Origin: Linanthus parryae
Taxonomy: Eukaryota; Streptophyta; Magnoliopsida; Ericales; Polemoniaceae
NCBI GenBank assembly: GCA_023055425.1
Contig: JALGPY010000014.1
Coordinates: forward strand, 13,228,501 to 13,292,500
Reading direction: 5' to 3'
DNA: 64,000 nt
Below are positions 23,305-34,224 of the stretch, one piece after another (position 1 is the stretch's first letter; each line of letters begins with the position of its first letter). Made by a program: the position numbers and the translations under genes. The notes beneath the pieces are model-generated. The model worked only from the letters and a program-made list of their open reading frames with translations, searched no databases and was not told where the DNA came from.

Positions 23305-23564
23305 CTACCTCTGTTTCGTCTGTTTCAGCCTACTTCACTTTTTGTCACTATTCACTGGGTTACTTTCATCCAGTGATTTGATTAGCAAAACGATACAAGA
23401 ATTTGGTAATTTTTGCATGGTGTTATAGAGGAAAGTTTATTCTAAAATACCAAGAAAAAATTGTTAAAAAATTACATCGCTTTAGTACCCAAATCACCAA
23501 GTCAAAGTGACTCAGTTACGGGTTAAAAAGTCAAACGCAGACGAAACAGACGAAACGGAGGTAG
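23305..23564. mobile_element. Stowaway MITE (Tc1/mariner type), 260 bp
   Basis: The terminal inverted repeats ctacctctgtttcgtctg and cagacgaaacggaggtag are flanked by TA on each side (23303-23304, 23565-23566). The size, the TA duplication and the 'cggaggtag' end fit Stowaway. It sits at the left edge of the second copy of the 21757 repeat. Confidence 0.9.
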
Positions 23565-23566
23565 TA

Positions 23567-23768
23567 TTTATCAAGGTTTTACTGTATAAATGCAGTACAT
23601 GAGTTGAAGGACAGACAATAAGAGGCTGTGATGATTACTTCTAGAGCTTGCAGTTTTAGGCTATGATTCGACTAGCATCTTGGCATGGCAACCTGGATCT
23701 CCCCCTGTTGCAGCCATGGTGGTGTTTGATGACATAGCCTGATCCCATTCACATATCTGAGCCTCCCC
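23567..23768. repeat. Second array repeat, copy 2
   Basis: This is the counterpart of 21757-21966 and begins directly at the Stowaway's right TA. Confidence 0.85.
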
Positions 23769-23802
23769 TGACTGACCATTGTATTATTACTGCCACCACT
23801 TA

Positions 23803-24232
23803 GAGCCAGTTTGGGAATGCTTATGTTGTCAGCACAGCTGATTTCTGACATCAGAAGCAGTATTAGTGCGTTTGGTAAAAATCAAATTTCTGCTTTGCTG
23901 TCCCACAACAGTTTTCAGGAAGCAAGGGGGAGATGCTTTCCCCGAAAGTGCTTTTGACTATTTTATCTACAACCAATTTTAACCTTCCGATTTTATAAAA
24001 TATCAATAGTTATCTTTACAGAAATGACACGTGTCATATATTTTTGTCATTTTACCCTCTCACACAAGTTCATAGTTGATTTTACCAAACACAAAATTAC
24101 TAAATCAATATTTCACAGCAGCTTTTACGTAATATTTACCCAACAACATTTCATCTAGAATTCACAGTAGTTTTCCCACAGTGTTTTCACACAGCAACTT
24201 CTAGCACCGCCACAACATTCCCAAACTAGCCC
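23803..24232. mobile_element. Tourist/Harbinger-like MITE, 430 bp, TTA TSD
   Basis: The ends gagccagtttgggaatg and cattcccaaactagccc are inverted repeats with two mismatches, and tta flanks both sides (23800-23802, 24233-24235). It is non-coding. Confidence 0.8.
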
Positions 24233-24925
24233 TTAGTCCTCATGTTCTTGGCTTCTTTGGCACAAATGAATTGTGAAAACCCCCATGAATGACGTTGCGG
24301 AAGTGGTGTGGGATGCTCTTTTCATTGATACGAGGGGTTTGAGATCATCCTTCACCTGTTGTTTCCTCCAACATTTTATCACACTGCTATTCAGTTCATG
24401 TATCTACCTACAACATTGCATAGTCCTTTTACCAGAGTAGTGTAAAGTCGCAGTCATTCTGCTCTTGATAAGAGGTGTTTCATTGTAGCATATAATTGCT
24501 TCTGAACTGTATTCAATAATGGCCGTCTCTTTGTCACAAAGGCTCTGTTTGGTTGATGGTAATACATTTTCCTGTAAAATGCTTTCCCTTGTTTTGGTGC
24601 TGTTTGGTTGGAGGTAAAATGTTTTCCTGTAAAATGTTTTTCCTCGAATGATGTAAAATAATGACTTACACATTTCAAATCCGTAAGCCTTTTTCCGGAG
24701 AATGAGGGAGCACAACAACTCATACTAACACCTCCACCACCAATAACCACCACTACCACCTACCTCCAACACGATCCATCACCGCCACCCACCTCAACGC
24801 CACCCATCACTGCCACTACCGTCACGGCCCACTGTTTGTAGGTAGCGCATTTGGCTTCACCCCATGGGCCTCATTGATGAGCCAGTGAGTTATGTGCATC
24901 CTATGCTGGTTTGACTCCCTTGTGT
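24233..24925. other. Non-coding spacer with a dispersed repeat
   Basis: No gene is seen. The segment at 24565-24790 is related to 20030-20230 (ttttcctgtaaaatg, acacctccaccacc). The minus-strand ORFs here are low-complexity and derive from that repeat. Confidence 0.55.
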
Positions 24926-25057
24926 GATTATACGGTTTGTGATTTTCGCAGACCTAAACCGAACCGTAATAGCTTCCAAACCGAACCGAACCGAACCAAA
25001 CCGCCCGGTTCGGCTCGGATTGCGGTTTTTCCGGTTTGAACTTGCATCCCTACCTGT
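24926..25057. mobile_element. hAT-like terminal fragment rich in CGGTTCGG
   Basis: Dense aaccgaacc/cggttcgg repeats end in gcatcccta, a plausible hAT terminus (reverse complement tagggatgc). Only one end is visible and no TSD pair was found. It abuts the 3' side of the gag pseudogene. Confidence 0.5.
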
Positions 25058-25059
25058 GA

Positions 25060-26461
25060 CGTAGCCGGGGTGACAGGACTAAGTTTTGCGGATGGCGTTC
25101 GGATCGCCTCTAACTCACCGGCGAGCGAGTAAGGTTCAGCTAAAGATTGAGGCTTGCGTGACCCCAACTCGCGTCCCAATGGTGGTGTGAGACCGGAGAC
25201 AAAAATAGATATCAACTGCAGAGGTATGCTACAATTCTGTTCAACAACTTCTCAAACTCGGTCTGATAAGCTAGAACTGAAGTTTCGTGGCGCAACTTGG
25301 ACAACTGACCGAAGTATTCATGATATAAATGATTATCAAAGCGAAGTTTGACTTCGTCCAGAAAAGCTTGCCAGCTTGCAAAAGAAAAATTATTTTGGCG
25401 ATACCGAAACCAATCGACGGCATCACCGTCTAACAATACCCCCAATAACTGTAGCCGATCATCCGGCGGAACGTGATAGTACTGAAAATATTTCTTGACT
25501 TTAAAAATCTAAGTGTGCGGGTCAATACCTGAAAACTTCGGCGCGTCGACGCGCAATTTGTGATTGCAAGTATCCATCCCCCTAGTAGTGCTCTTACCCG
25601 GATACAGAACTGTTCGGAGATAAGTGCCCGGATAAGTGGTGTGACTCGGAGGAGCAAGCTGACCGCAAGGACTAGGTGGACCCAAAAGAGTACCCTGACT
25701 CATATACTGGTGTGGAGTTGGAGAAGTAATCTGCCCCATCAAAGGCTGCTGACCCGAATAGAAATTTGGGTCGGTGTGAACTGGGGGCGGTGGTCCTGGA
25801 GCACCAAAAGTGGGACCAGATCCGTATTGTTGTGGAGTAGGAGTCATTGACGGAGGAATTGGGGCGGCCGACAGTGGGTTTGCTTGTAATTGGGGAAGAG
25901 TTGGTGATTGGACCAGCGCCTGAAGTCCGACGAGAAAAGAGGCGGCCATCGCCTAGAGTTGCCGCGACGGTGGAGGAGGCATCAGATGGATGAGGTTCGT
26001 AGGTCCGGAGAGTGCCGGTTGTGGCGGGATGTTCTGATTGGGCGGCGCAAGGAGCTCTAATGGGTTTGATGGTGGCTGAAGGGAAGGCACTGCTAGGGTT
26101 GGGAATTGAGTTGTTCGTCGCTGCTGCTGCAGCAGCAGATCGGGAAGAAACCAAGGTGGCTGAGACGTGGCAGCGACGTGAGCAGAGAGGGCTTGCTGGT
26201 GTGGATCGGGGAACAGGTGTCCGTAGGGTTCGGCTCTGAGGTTCTAGTTTGCAGCGTACCAGTTGCAGAGGAAAGGTGGGTTGCGGTAGGCGCCAGTGGA
26301 TGCAGTGTTGTAGCGGACGGCGGCGGCGGACGACTTTCAACTTGCGTGAGGCGTGCTTAAATGGATCCCATCCGAGAATCCATGTCTGTAACCTTCGCGG
26401 TGAGTGCCTTGATATCGTCAACGAGTTGCGCGAGTACGTCATTGTTGGGTGAGCTCGACAT
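25060..26461 (-). pseudogene. Ty3/gypsy-type retrotransposon gag, broken
   Basis: On the minus strand the gene starts at ATG 26461 (MSSSPNNDVLAQLVDDIKAL). After an in-frame TAA and a frameshift near 26225 it passes through a proline/glutamine-rich stretch. It then enters the gag core: DAPKFSGIDPHT, YFQYYHVPPDDRLQLLG, DGDAVDWFRY, WQAFLDEVKLRF and YQTEFEKLLNRIV. A further frameshift near 25213 leads to ISIFVSGLTPPLGREL and EPYSLAGELEA. These are the landmarks of plant Ty3/gypsy gag, which builds the virus-like particle. No protease, RT or integrase follows; the sequence stops at the hAT-like fragment. Stops and frameshifts make it inactive. Confidence 0.85.
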
Positions 26462-27250
26462 GATGAAAGCACAAATTGATACAACCAGTATCCTACTAGT
26501 ATAGAGAGGCTACAAATCTCTATCAGTAGTCTGAGGAACTACGAAAATACTAAGAAAGAAAACAAAACTCAAAACAATTCATTCATCTGCTGAAAAAAAA
26601 AAACTGAACCGTAACACCTATAAATACTAAATGTTTTAGTAAAATACTCTCAAGACCCTTAAACAATGATGAAAAAGTGCAATAACTCACCCCTACTAAT
26701 ATAGTAATATAAATAACGTCCTAACTAGTGACCAGTTAGGCACGTAGTCGTTGAGATATTTTGGAGGAGCACGGGTCCGTTCCTCACGACGCAGGGCCGT
26801 CTCGGTATTCCTGTCCTCCGGTAGATACGTGGCCGTATCATCTTTATTGAAGAAAAGGTCAGTGAGGAGGAAATCACTCTGCAGGCAGATGGCACAATCC
26901 GATACGGTAACAGACACTGCATTCGCAAACCACAGCACGCTTCTCCACAGATCTCAGCAGACTCAGCAGAACCAACCCCAGAGATCTCAGCAGCCAAGAC
27001 AGCAACATCCAACACATCACCATCTTGGAGGAGCTTTTCTCTGTCAGGACTATCCTTTTGAGACTCTAGAACGCTACTTTATCTAAGCTCTTGTATTTCC
27101 CCATCTTTAGATTCTTATTTTGCTTTTGGGCAGTTCTCTCCATCAATGTTTTGGTTGTTAACCTAAAACAAAACTTTTTATGATTTTTAATCGAAGTTCT
27201 TGTCTTCAGTAAAAAATAATAATCACTGTGCTCTTATTTTGAACTTATGC
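26462..27250 (-). other. Leader and possible LTR of the gag element
   Basis: Immediately upstream of the gag start (minus strand) is tggttgtatcaattt, which loosely resembles the tggtatcagagc primer-binding site. Beyond it a roughly 500-bp non-coding segment may be the remains of a 5' LTR. I could not define LTR ends or a partner copy. Confidence 0.35.
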
Positions 27251-27260
27251 AGTGTAAAAG

Positions 27261-27640
27261 AGAGAGCTGAAGAATGTAATTTCAACAGAGCTTGATTTCC
27301 CACCTGAATTGCAGCCCACAAGCAATTTCATTTATAATCTACAAGAACTTTTCACTTGTGTTCTAGAACACTGGTGTGCGAATGTCATGTGAGTCAGTCA
27401 ATCAAATTCAATTTTTTTGCAGTTGGGGATCGGAAGACCTGCAGGTTAGTACTTGCATTTTGTTACTTGGGAACAAAGATGTCCCTTCACGAAGCCTTAG
27501 ATGCAGAGATTTCTCTTAACTATTTCTTTATGTATGACAGACTTCCACCGATTGTCCATTCAATGTTATTTATGAGCGTGAAGCATTCCGTTTGCTTCTG
27601 TGGAGAGTGACTCCAACTGCTTCAGCTCTACTTGTCCGAG
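27261..27640 (+). pseudogene. Fragment of an unidentified host gene, three phase-compatible exons
   Basis: There are three candidate exons with GT-AG borders: about 27261-27388 (ending NVI-, donor gtgagt), a 22-base micro-exon at 27423-27444, and 27541-27640 (donor gtaata). The phases match exactly (2, then 0, then 1). The joined protein reads naturally: ELDFPPELQP, NFIYNLQELFTCVLEHWCAN, then WGSEDLQ and CPFNVIYEREAFRLLLWRV. An in-frame stop lies just upstream of 27258, and no continuing exon is seen on either side. I do not recognise the family. It could be a transposon-captured fragment or a relic of a host gene. Confidence 0.5.
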
Positions 27641-28472
27641 GTAATACTGAATCTCAATTAAAGTTTTGATTGGATTTCGCCATCAGGATATAGGCCTGAT
27701 AATTTAAATTCTTTCACTTTTATTATTCTTGCATATCGGACACACCATATCTACTAGCACAATTTAATATCACATAATACAGTATCTGAAATATACTTAT
27801 TAGATATCAATAATTCGACCCCTAAATATTCAGACAAATCTATAATGTAGTAACACACCCACCACGGATGTCATGTAAATATAGCATCATTACAAATTAC
27901 AAGTTATTGAAACCGAAAGCCAATTATGGGAAGTCGTCAAAATGACTGAAATGTTGAAAAAAAGGAGGTTACAAAATCCACCTCACTCGATGAGCTTCTT
28001 GAATTTGGGAAAAGAATAATTTTCCTCAAAAGATCCCAATAAAACGAAATCTCAAGAACATGTACCTTCACAAGTAGCTTAGAATGCAACCTCTTCCCCT
28101 CTTCAGTAGAAATATGAGCTTTGACCTGTATTGACCACATAGCATACTTCATTCTCGATTATCAAAGGCATGTACAACAAAAGACAAGGATCACAAAATT
28201 GAAGGCATTTTTCTAAGTTATGGAATATGGCAGAATAGTGGGATCTGAACCGGTGTTTGGGAAAGATCCAAACACAACGTGCATATTATTAGAGTGGGTA
28301 GATGATACAACCACCACCGGGACTTTTCAAACGATTAGTTCTCCAATAGGTGTTTGGCTAAATGTCACTTATTCCTTCTGAAAGCTAACACCCAAATAAT
28401 TTTGTTATATGAATGCTAGGTAGTAGGTACTACTCCTATATCAACATACATAAACTATGAACAACTTGGTAA
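27641..28472. other. Non-coding, left flank of the Helitron stack
   Basis: AT-rich sequence with no gene or paired repeat that I could find. Confidence 0.5.
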
Positions 28473-28842
28473 TCTATATCTATATCTATATATATATAAA
28501 AGCAGACAAGTGCTCAGGTTGAATATGAACTTGCCATTTGTCATTAGATATTTCTCCTTAAAAAGACATTTGTCTTGCCCACTTGGCACTTGACCAATGA
28601 TTATTAGCCAAATAAGTTTTTACTAATACACATCAGCTGCCACATTGGCACATTCATTTTAACATTCAATTCCATTTTTTAAATTATATTTTAACAAAGA
28701 AATCAATTGCAATGTAACCTCCATGTATTTAACACTATCATTAAATGGTAATTTATTTAAAGCATTTAGTGGGCGACACTCATATCATCTTAAAAATGTA
28801 AAAAAAATTAACTATAAAAAATGTAATATTGTTGTCTTCAAA

Positions 28843-29575
28843 TCCTACATGATAAGTTCATATTTTCATGTACTCAACCTAGGATTGTTGTTTTCTCTTT
28901 TTTCCCAGTTTCGTCTACAAAAAACTTGTGTAATATGTATATATATACATATATATATATATATGAATTGTAATATATATATATAAATATGTATATGAAT
29001 TGGAATATATATATATATATATGTATGTATATATATTTTAATATGTGATCCATAATTTATGATCTTTTTAATGTTATCAATTTTTTTAGTCTTCTAAAAA
29101 TACATATTTTTTGTAAATATAAAATTATAAAACTAAGTCTAAATATAATAAATTGTAATATATTTATTTTTAGAGGAAATAAATTGTAATGTCACAAAAG
29201 GTTAACGATTCTCCTACATGATAAGTTCATATTTTCATATACTCAACCTAGGATTGTTGTTTTTTCTTTTTTCCCAATTTCGTCTACAAAAAACCTGTGT
29301 AATATGTATATATAAATATATATATATATATATGAATTATAATATATATATATATATGTATATGAATTGGAATATATATAGACATATATATTGTAATATG
29401 TGACCGATAATTTATGATCTTTTCAATGTTATCAATATTTTTAGTCTTCCAAAAAACATAATTTTTTTAAGTATATAAAATTATAAAACTAAGTCTAAAT
29501 TTAATAAATTGTAATATGTTTATTTTTAGAGGAAATAAACTATAATATGTTACAAAAGGTTAATGATTCTTCTTT
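28843..29575. repeat. 369-bp direct tandem duplication
   Basis: Copies start at 28843 and 29212 (tcctacatgataagttcat in both) and run through matching (TA)n tracts to gaggaaataaa...acaaaaggttaa.gattct. It lies inside the innermost Helitron. Confidence 0.88.
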
Positions 29576-30713
29576 GCAATTTTTCCTCCAAAAAAAAAGT
29601 GACCATGACCCATATCTCAATTTTACATCAGTATTCATAAGCCATATTAGATTTAGTACATCATTGCTATAGGAACTAATATTCACTAATCAAACTAATT
29701 GTAAATTATTAGGCATTTCATATCACATGATTTACAAAACTCGGTAAAATGTAGAAATATGGAATACTAGGTACGGCTAATTAAATACATTACTTTAAAA
29801 ATATAATATTATTGTTGTAAAAAAAATAATATTATTGATATATTTCATAAGAAGAGGAAAAATTAATTCTTTTGAAGGTAAAAAAATAATTTGAAATCAG
29901 TGCTTACAATCTACAACGCAAATAAATAATGAGATAAGGACATCGTCATTTCTCTATTACTCAAAAGTATTACACGAGTTCATAGTGTACATGAAAATTC
30001 AATACTCCTCTAATAATAGTTAAGAAGAAATATTCATTGATGTCTTCTAACTTACCCCAATATTTTAGTGTCGTCAAGTATTACCCGGACGTTTCATTTT
30101 CATTAAATATTATTTTTTATTCACTAAATCTTATCCACAAAGCAATCAAAAGTCACATAGGCATTATATCTTTTGATATTCATGATGGTTATAATCTCTT
30201 TATTGAAAAATGAATGGGCAATGAGGTCTTACTAATCGCTCAAATAAGATTTTTTTTTTGTTACTTCGTCTTAATTCTCTCAAGCAATTATCCTAATTTT
30301 ATTTGAAATATTTATTTTGGTACATTTATATTTTCTGTCGGAGAGCATGTCTAAAGTTGTGACAAGAAAACTACAAAATAATCAACCTTACCCTCAAAGG
30401 CCAAGGCGTATGCAAATGACGCAAACAATATATATGACACTGTTACTATAGTTTCATTTTAATCAAATATAATGATTTCTTTTGGTATGTTCATATGAAG
30501 GAACATGATTCTCATTTATTGGAGAGACTTATGTAAGGACTGTACATAATCCGATATAGAAAGGCAAATTATGCTCAATGGCCAGGAGATGCGAAGGACA
30601 CAATGAGATATCAAACACTGTCAGAATAGTTCTATTCTAATTGCGCGAAATCCTTACTCCAGGTTCTCAATTTGAATAATGTTTTGCATAATTACTTAAT
30701 ACATACCCCCAAG

Positions 30714-31822
30714 TATGTTGAAACTCTCACATTGCAACCTCCTGTTCTAAAAATAGCTTATTGCATCCCCCAATTGCAATAAATATGACAATGTGAAACT
30801 GGGAAAAAATCACATCCAAACACTAGCTATTATAGAGGGGTAAATTTATCAATACTTAATGTGACATTACAATGATAGAAAAATTATAGAGAAAGGAAGA
30901 AGATAATAAAGACATTGTTCAAAAAAAAAAGAAAATGAAGACATTGTTAAAAAAAAAAGATAAAAAAAATAATGAGGAAGATAAAGAGGGGAACAGTAGA
31001 AGAGTCCTGTATTTATACAAAAAAAAAAAAAACTCTCCTCCTCTCTATGTGGCGATCTATTTCTGCGGCTCCCGATTTCTACGGCTCTCGATCTTCCTGG
31101 TTGAAGCGAAAATTGTGGCTTATGGAAGATTCGACAAGAGCCACCAGAGCGACCATGCGTTTGAGTGGAGAAATGGATTGAGTGTTCATGTTTCCTATGT
31201 TTGCTTCTGGTATGATTTGTTTCAGGGTTTCAATCAAGCCGATGATTATTTTTTTCCGGGTTTCGATTCTAGATTTGGTTGATTTGTGGTTCGATTCGGA
31301 TTTCTTCTATGTCAATTTTGATACATGTTTTATTCTCCCCATCTCTGATCTCTCTCTGCTCTCGCCGTCGCTGCCCGAATACCACGGATAGAAAGAAAGT
31401 TCGCCCATCTCCGGGGAGCTCATTTATTTTCTTGAGTGATATTGACTTGGGTGAGATGGATTATATTGAGAATCAACCAATTAGAATAAAATTAAAGAAA
31501 CCTATGTGAAGGGATTCTTGGGCATTGTCGGATTCTGAACTACACTGGTGGTGCTGACCGGAATCTGGGTATTAAGTGTCGGCAGGGGTGGTTGCTATAA
31601 AGGTAACCATTGTAGGCGAGCTGATATTCATATTTTTATTAGGTGGACAATTTTACCCTTCAAGAAAAGGATTTATTCGTCAACTAACGGTTTAGTCCGT
31701 TAAATTGTGGATGGAATTTTTTTCCGAGTTTCACATTGACATATTTATTGCAAATGGGGGATGCAATGAGAGAGTTTTAGGAGTGGGGGTTGCAATGTGA
31801 GGGTTTCGGCATATTGGGGGTA
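30714..31822. mobile_element. TIR element 'tacccccaa', about 1.1 kb, nested in the Helitron
   Basis: The left end (tacccccaagtatgttgaaactctcacattgcaac, shown here only by position 30714-30748) is matched in inverted orientation by the right end (ggttgcaatgtgagggttt ... ttgggggta, 31785-31822). A second inverted pair (ttgcaataaatatgacaatgtgaaac near 30773; gtttcacattgacatattt near 31731) extends the TIR to over 100 bp, which is MULE-like. The interior 31030-31600 is GC-richer and includes an ORF (30935-31282) without recognisable domains. No clear TSD was found. Confidence 0.65.
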
Positions 31823-32130
31823 CACACACTTTGTGTTTGACGCGAACAATCGTACTTTAAGAATAAGAAAAAACAACTAATATTCAGAGGAATTACGCCC
31901 ATATCATGGTTGGTACACACACTTTGTGTTCAATAATTGTTCGTATAAATAAACTTCTTCATTATTTACTTCCTTCGCTCTTAGAATCAGTTAGGTTGTT
32001 CATCAAATATTGTTCTCCTATAGCCTATTATGGTGGGTACACTCTTTGTGCTTCGATGATTGTTCTTCAAAATAAACTACAATTTCACTGTTTATTTCCT
32101 ACACTCTTAGAGGCATTAAGGTTCTAAGAA
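31821..32130. repeat. Three degenerate repeats of about 90-125 bp
   Basis: Units start at about 31821, 31914 and 32038, each with tacac(ac)actttgtg followed by gattgttc-like and aataaact. The last two share a ttctta/ctcttag.-like end. Confidence 0.65.
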
Positions 32131-32784
32131 AGAGTGAGAGATATAAAATGAAATATTGTTGACCTCCAGCCTGTTGAGGAGTACATGCCTTGAAAAGCCA
32201 TGAAAGGAAAACAATTGTTAAGCTTGAATGTCAGACAAGCATAAAATTATGCACTTACGATAAAGGATTGGTATCATCGCAATGCTCACTGGAATAAGAT
32301 TTATTGCGTTACTCCCCACAAAAGACCTGCACTTGGCATTTTCCCAAAACATAGCTCCCATATTACAATGTATTTCCAACTTTGAGGCCTTTGTGTTATT
32401 CCTATGAATGAACGGCACTTGGCACTTTACCAAATTATGTCTCATTTCTATTGAAGTAAATAGTATATGTACCAATGCTCCTAAGTCCCGCGCGTACGCG
32501 CGGGGTCACGCCTAGTTATATATAAAAGCTAGGAGGTGAGTTAAAACTCATCCTCCATATACCATGTGTAATTAAAAATGTCTCTCATGGACGAGCCATG
32601 TGTACTAACAGTTGGCTCTCATCAACAAATCATAGATTCCCATATGGCTTTAAATGCCACGTCATCCAGTAGGTGGGTAGTGCAATTACTCAACGTCCAA
32701 AATTGTCTACAAATGCAAATTAAATGCCATGAAAATGTGGGGGTTACAATTGCAATTAGTCAGCATTCAATTCCAACTAATTAA

Positions 32785-33153
32785 ATGCCCAACCCCATGG
32801 GGAAAACGAAGAAGTTGAACCGCTTCCCCCCCTCTCCGTCAGTTGCTTCTTCCCACCGTCGGTACTCCATTCGACCTCTCTCCATTCAGCCACCCATGGA
32901 GGAAACAGAAGAAAACGATTCGGCGCTTGGAATCGACGACTTCAATTGTGTATTAAACTCTACCCCGTCAAAGAAAGCTGCTTACAGTATCTTGCTAAAC
33001 GCTAGCGCCTTCTTCAATTGCCCAAAGAAAGCTACTTACAGTGCCCTGCCAAACGCTAGCGCGCTCTTTGATTGTCGAATCGACGTTAATAGAACACAGC
33101 TACGATTCGCCTACACTTCACTATCGCCCCCAGCATGTACTGGAGGAAGGTAA
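32785..33153 (+). CDS. Putative first exon of a Helitron-borne gene, with an 18-codon duplication
   Basis: An open frame of 122 codons starts at ATG 32785, with a second ATG in frame at 32896 (MEETEENDSALGIDDFNC). Within it, a 54-base unit (starting at about 32970 and 33024, encoding KKAAYSILLNASAFFNC and the related KKATYSALPNASALFDC) is tandemly repeated in frame. The coding frame ends at a stop near 33151, close to a possible donor (aag|gtaac, about 33149). It matches no family I know. It lies upstream of the RepHel remnant in the middle Helitron, so it could be a Helitron accessory protein, a captured exon, or chance. Confidence 0.4.
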   Translation: MPNPMGKTKKLNRFPPSPSVASSHRRYSIRPLSIQPPMEETEENDSALGIDDFNCVLNSTPSKKAAYSILLNASAFFNCPKKATYSALPNASALFDCRIDVNRTQLRFAYTSLSPPACTGGR

Positions 33154-34219
33154 CTAATTCTTTTACTAAATCGCTTAACTATTCTCTTTCCCCAATGTCT
33201 ATCTCCGGTTTCGTTCTTTGTTTCATGAAATTGTCTTGCCTGCTATATAGTTGAAAGCTTGAACTGACTAATGGTATATTCCAACAATATAGGTTGTCAT
33301 CAAGTCCTTAGGGGATTAGTAAAATTTCTGAGAAATTGATCTCCTAGAATTTAAGTTTTTCGTTTAGAATTAGTTATAGGGTGTCTCAATTTTGATGGGC
33401 CAAGCACACCAGTAGCACTAACAATTCCTAAATACTATCAACTTAAACCCTTATATTGGAAGAGCAATTGATGATTGACTGAAAGATTTTGTATCATAAC
33501 AAGCATATGAGCCCTGTGATAATTAACTAACTGGAACAATTCTTTGATTGAGTCCAACCATCAAATTTTATGTCTCTATTTAGTTGCTGCATACTTGACA
33601 TATTTATATGTTTACTATCCACCGTGATTAGTCAAAGCCTTGCTCAGAATATGTGATTTTCCAGTACGTTGCTCTGGAAGTTCAATTTTCATACAATTGC
33701 ATGAAATATGATAGATCCCTTATACAGTGAGAATACCACCTTAATAGAACGAGGCTGGGATCTGTCCACTGTGTAATTTGCCACGAGTGAGAATGGAAGC
33801 TAACTATTAGCCTATATTTCTAGACTGTTCTCTTTTTCATGACTACTTTGGGTTCATGAAATTACATGTGTTTTTTTTAATAGTTGATGTGGCTCTAAAC
33901 TTAAATCTTTGTACTCAACACATACAATTTTCACTTTCTCATCATTATTTTCTGATTTAAAAAGCTTAAATTTAACATTCCTGGGGTTATAGAAGAAGCT
34001 AATGTTAAGGATGCATGAATTCTACTCAAACTGCAGGACAAACGAGGTCAGCTATGCATCAGGACCACCAGCAAGACCCGCCGCCTATCAGGGATCACCC
34101 AGCAACATGTTACACTACGCCGCACTCTTTCGCTGTCCATAGTCAAAATTCAGCAGTCTTGCCTTCAAGAAATTGTGAGATTACAGCTTCAAAACAAGCT
34201 AGATCAAATAGACGTATCA
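33154..34219. other. Non-coding interior of the middle Helitron
   Basis: AT-rich sequence with no exon I can support. The ORF at 34015-34248 is out of frame with the helicase remnant that begins immediately downstream. Confidence 0.45.
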
Positions 34220-34224
34220 TAATT

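Larger units (their letters stand above)
28485..32515 (+). mobile_element. Innermost Helitron, non-autonomous, 4.03 kb
   Basis: The 5' end is TCTATATATATATAAAAGC at 28485. The 3' hairpin cccgcgcgtacgcgcgggg (32487-32505) is followed by tcacgc and CTAG (32512-32515). It has no Rep or helicase gene. Its AT-rich body holds a 369-bp tandem duplication (28843-29575), (TA)n tracts, a nested TIR element (30714-31822) and three degenerate repeats of a 'tacacac.ctttgtg' unit (31821-32110). Confidence 0.82.

Noticed and set aside
28920..29030. TA-rich tracts considered as CRISPR-like or satellite arrays
   Set aside because: They are simple TA microsatellites without spacers of regular length.
32487..32505. 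GC-rich palindromes considered as rho-independent terminators or tRNA-like folds
   Set aside because: Their spacing to CTAG, recurrence with the same stem and paired TC starts identify them as Helitron 3' ends in a eukaryotic sequence.
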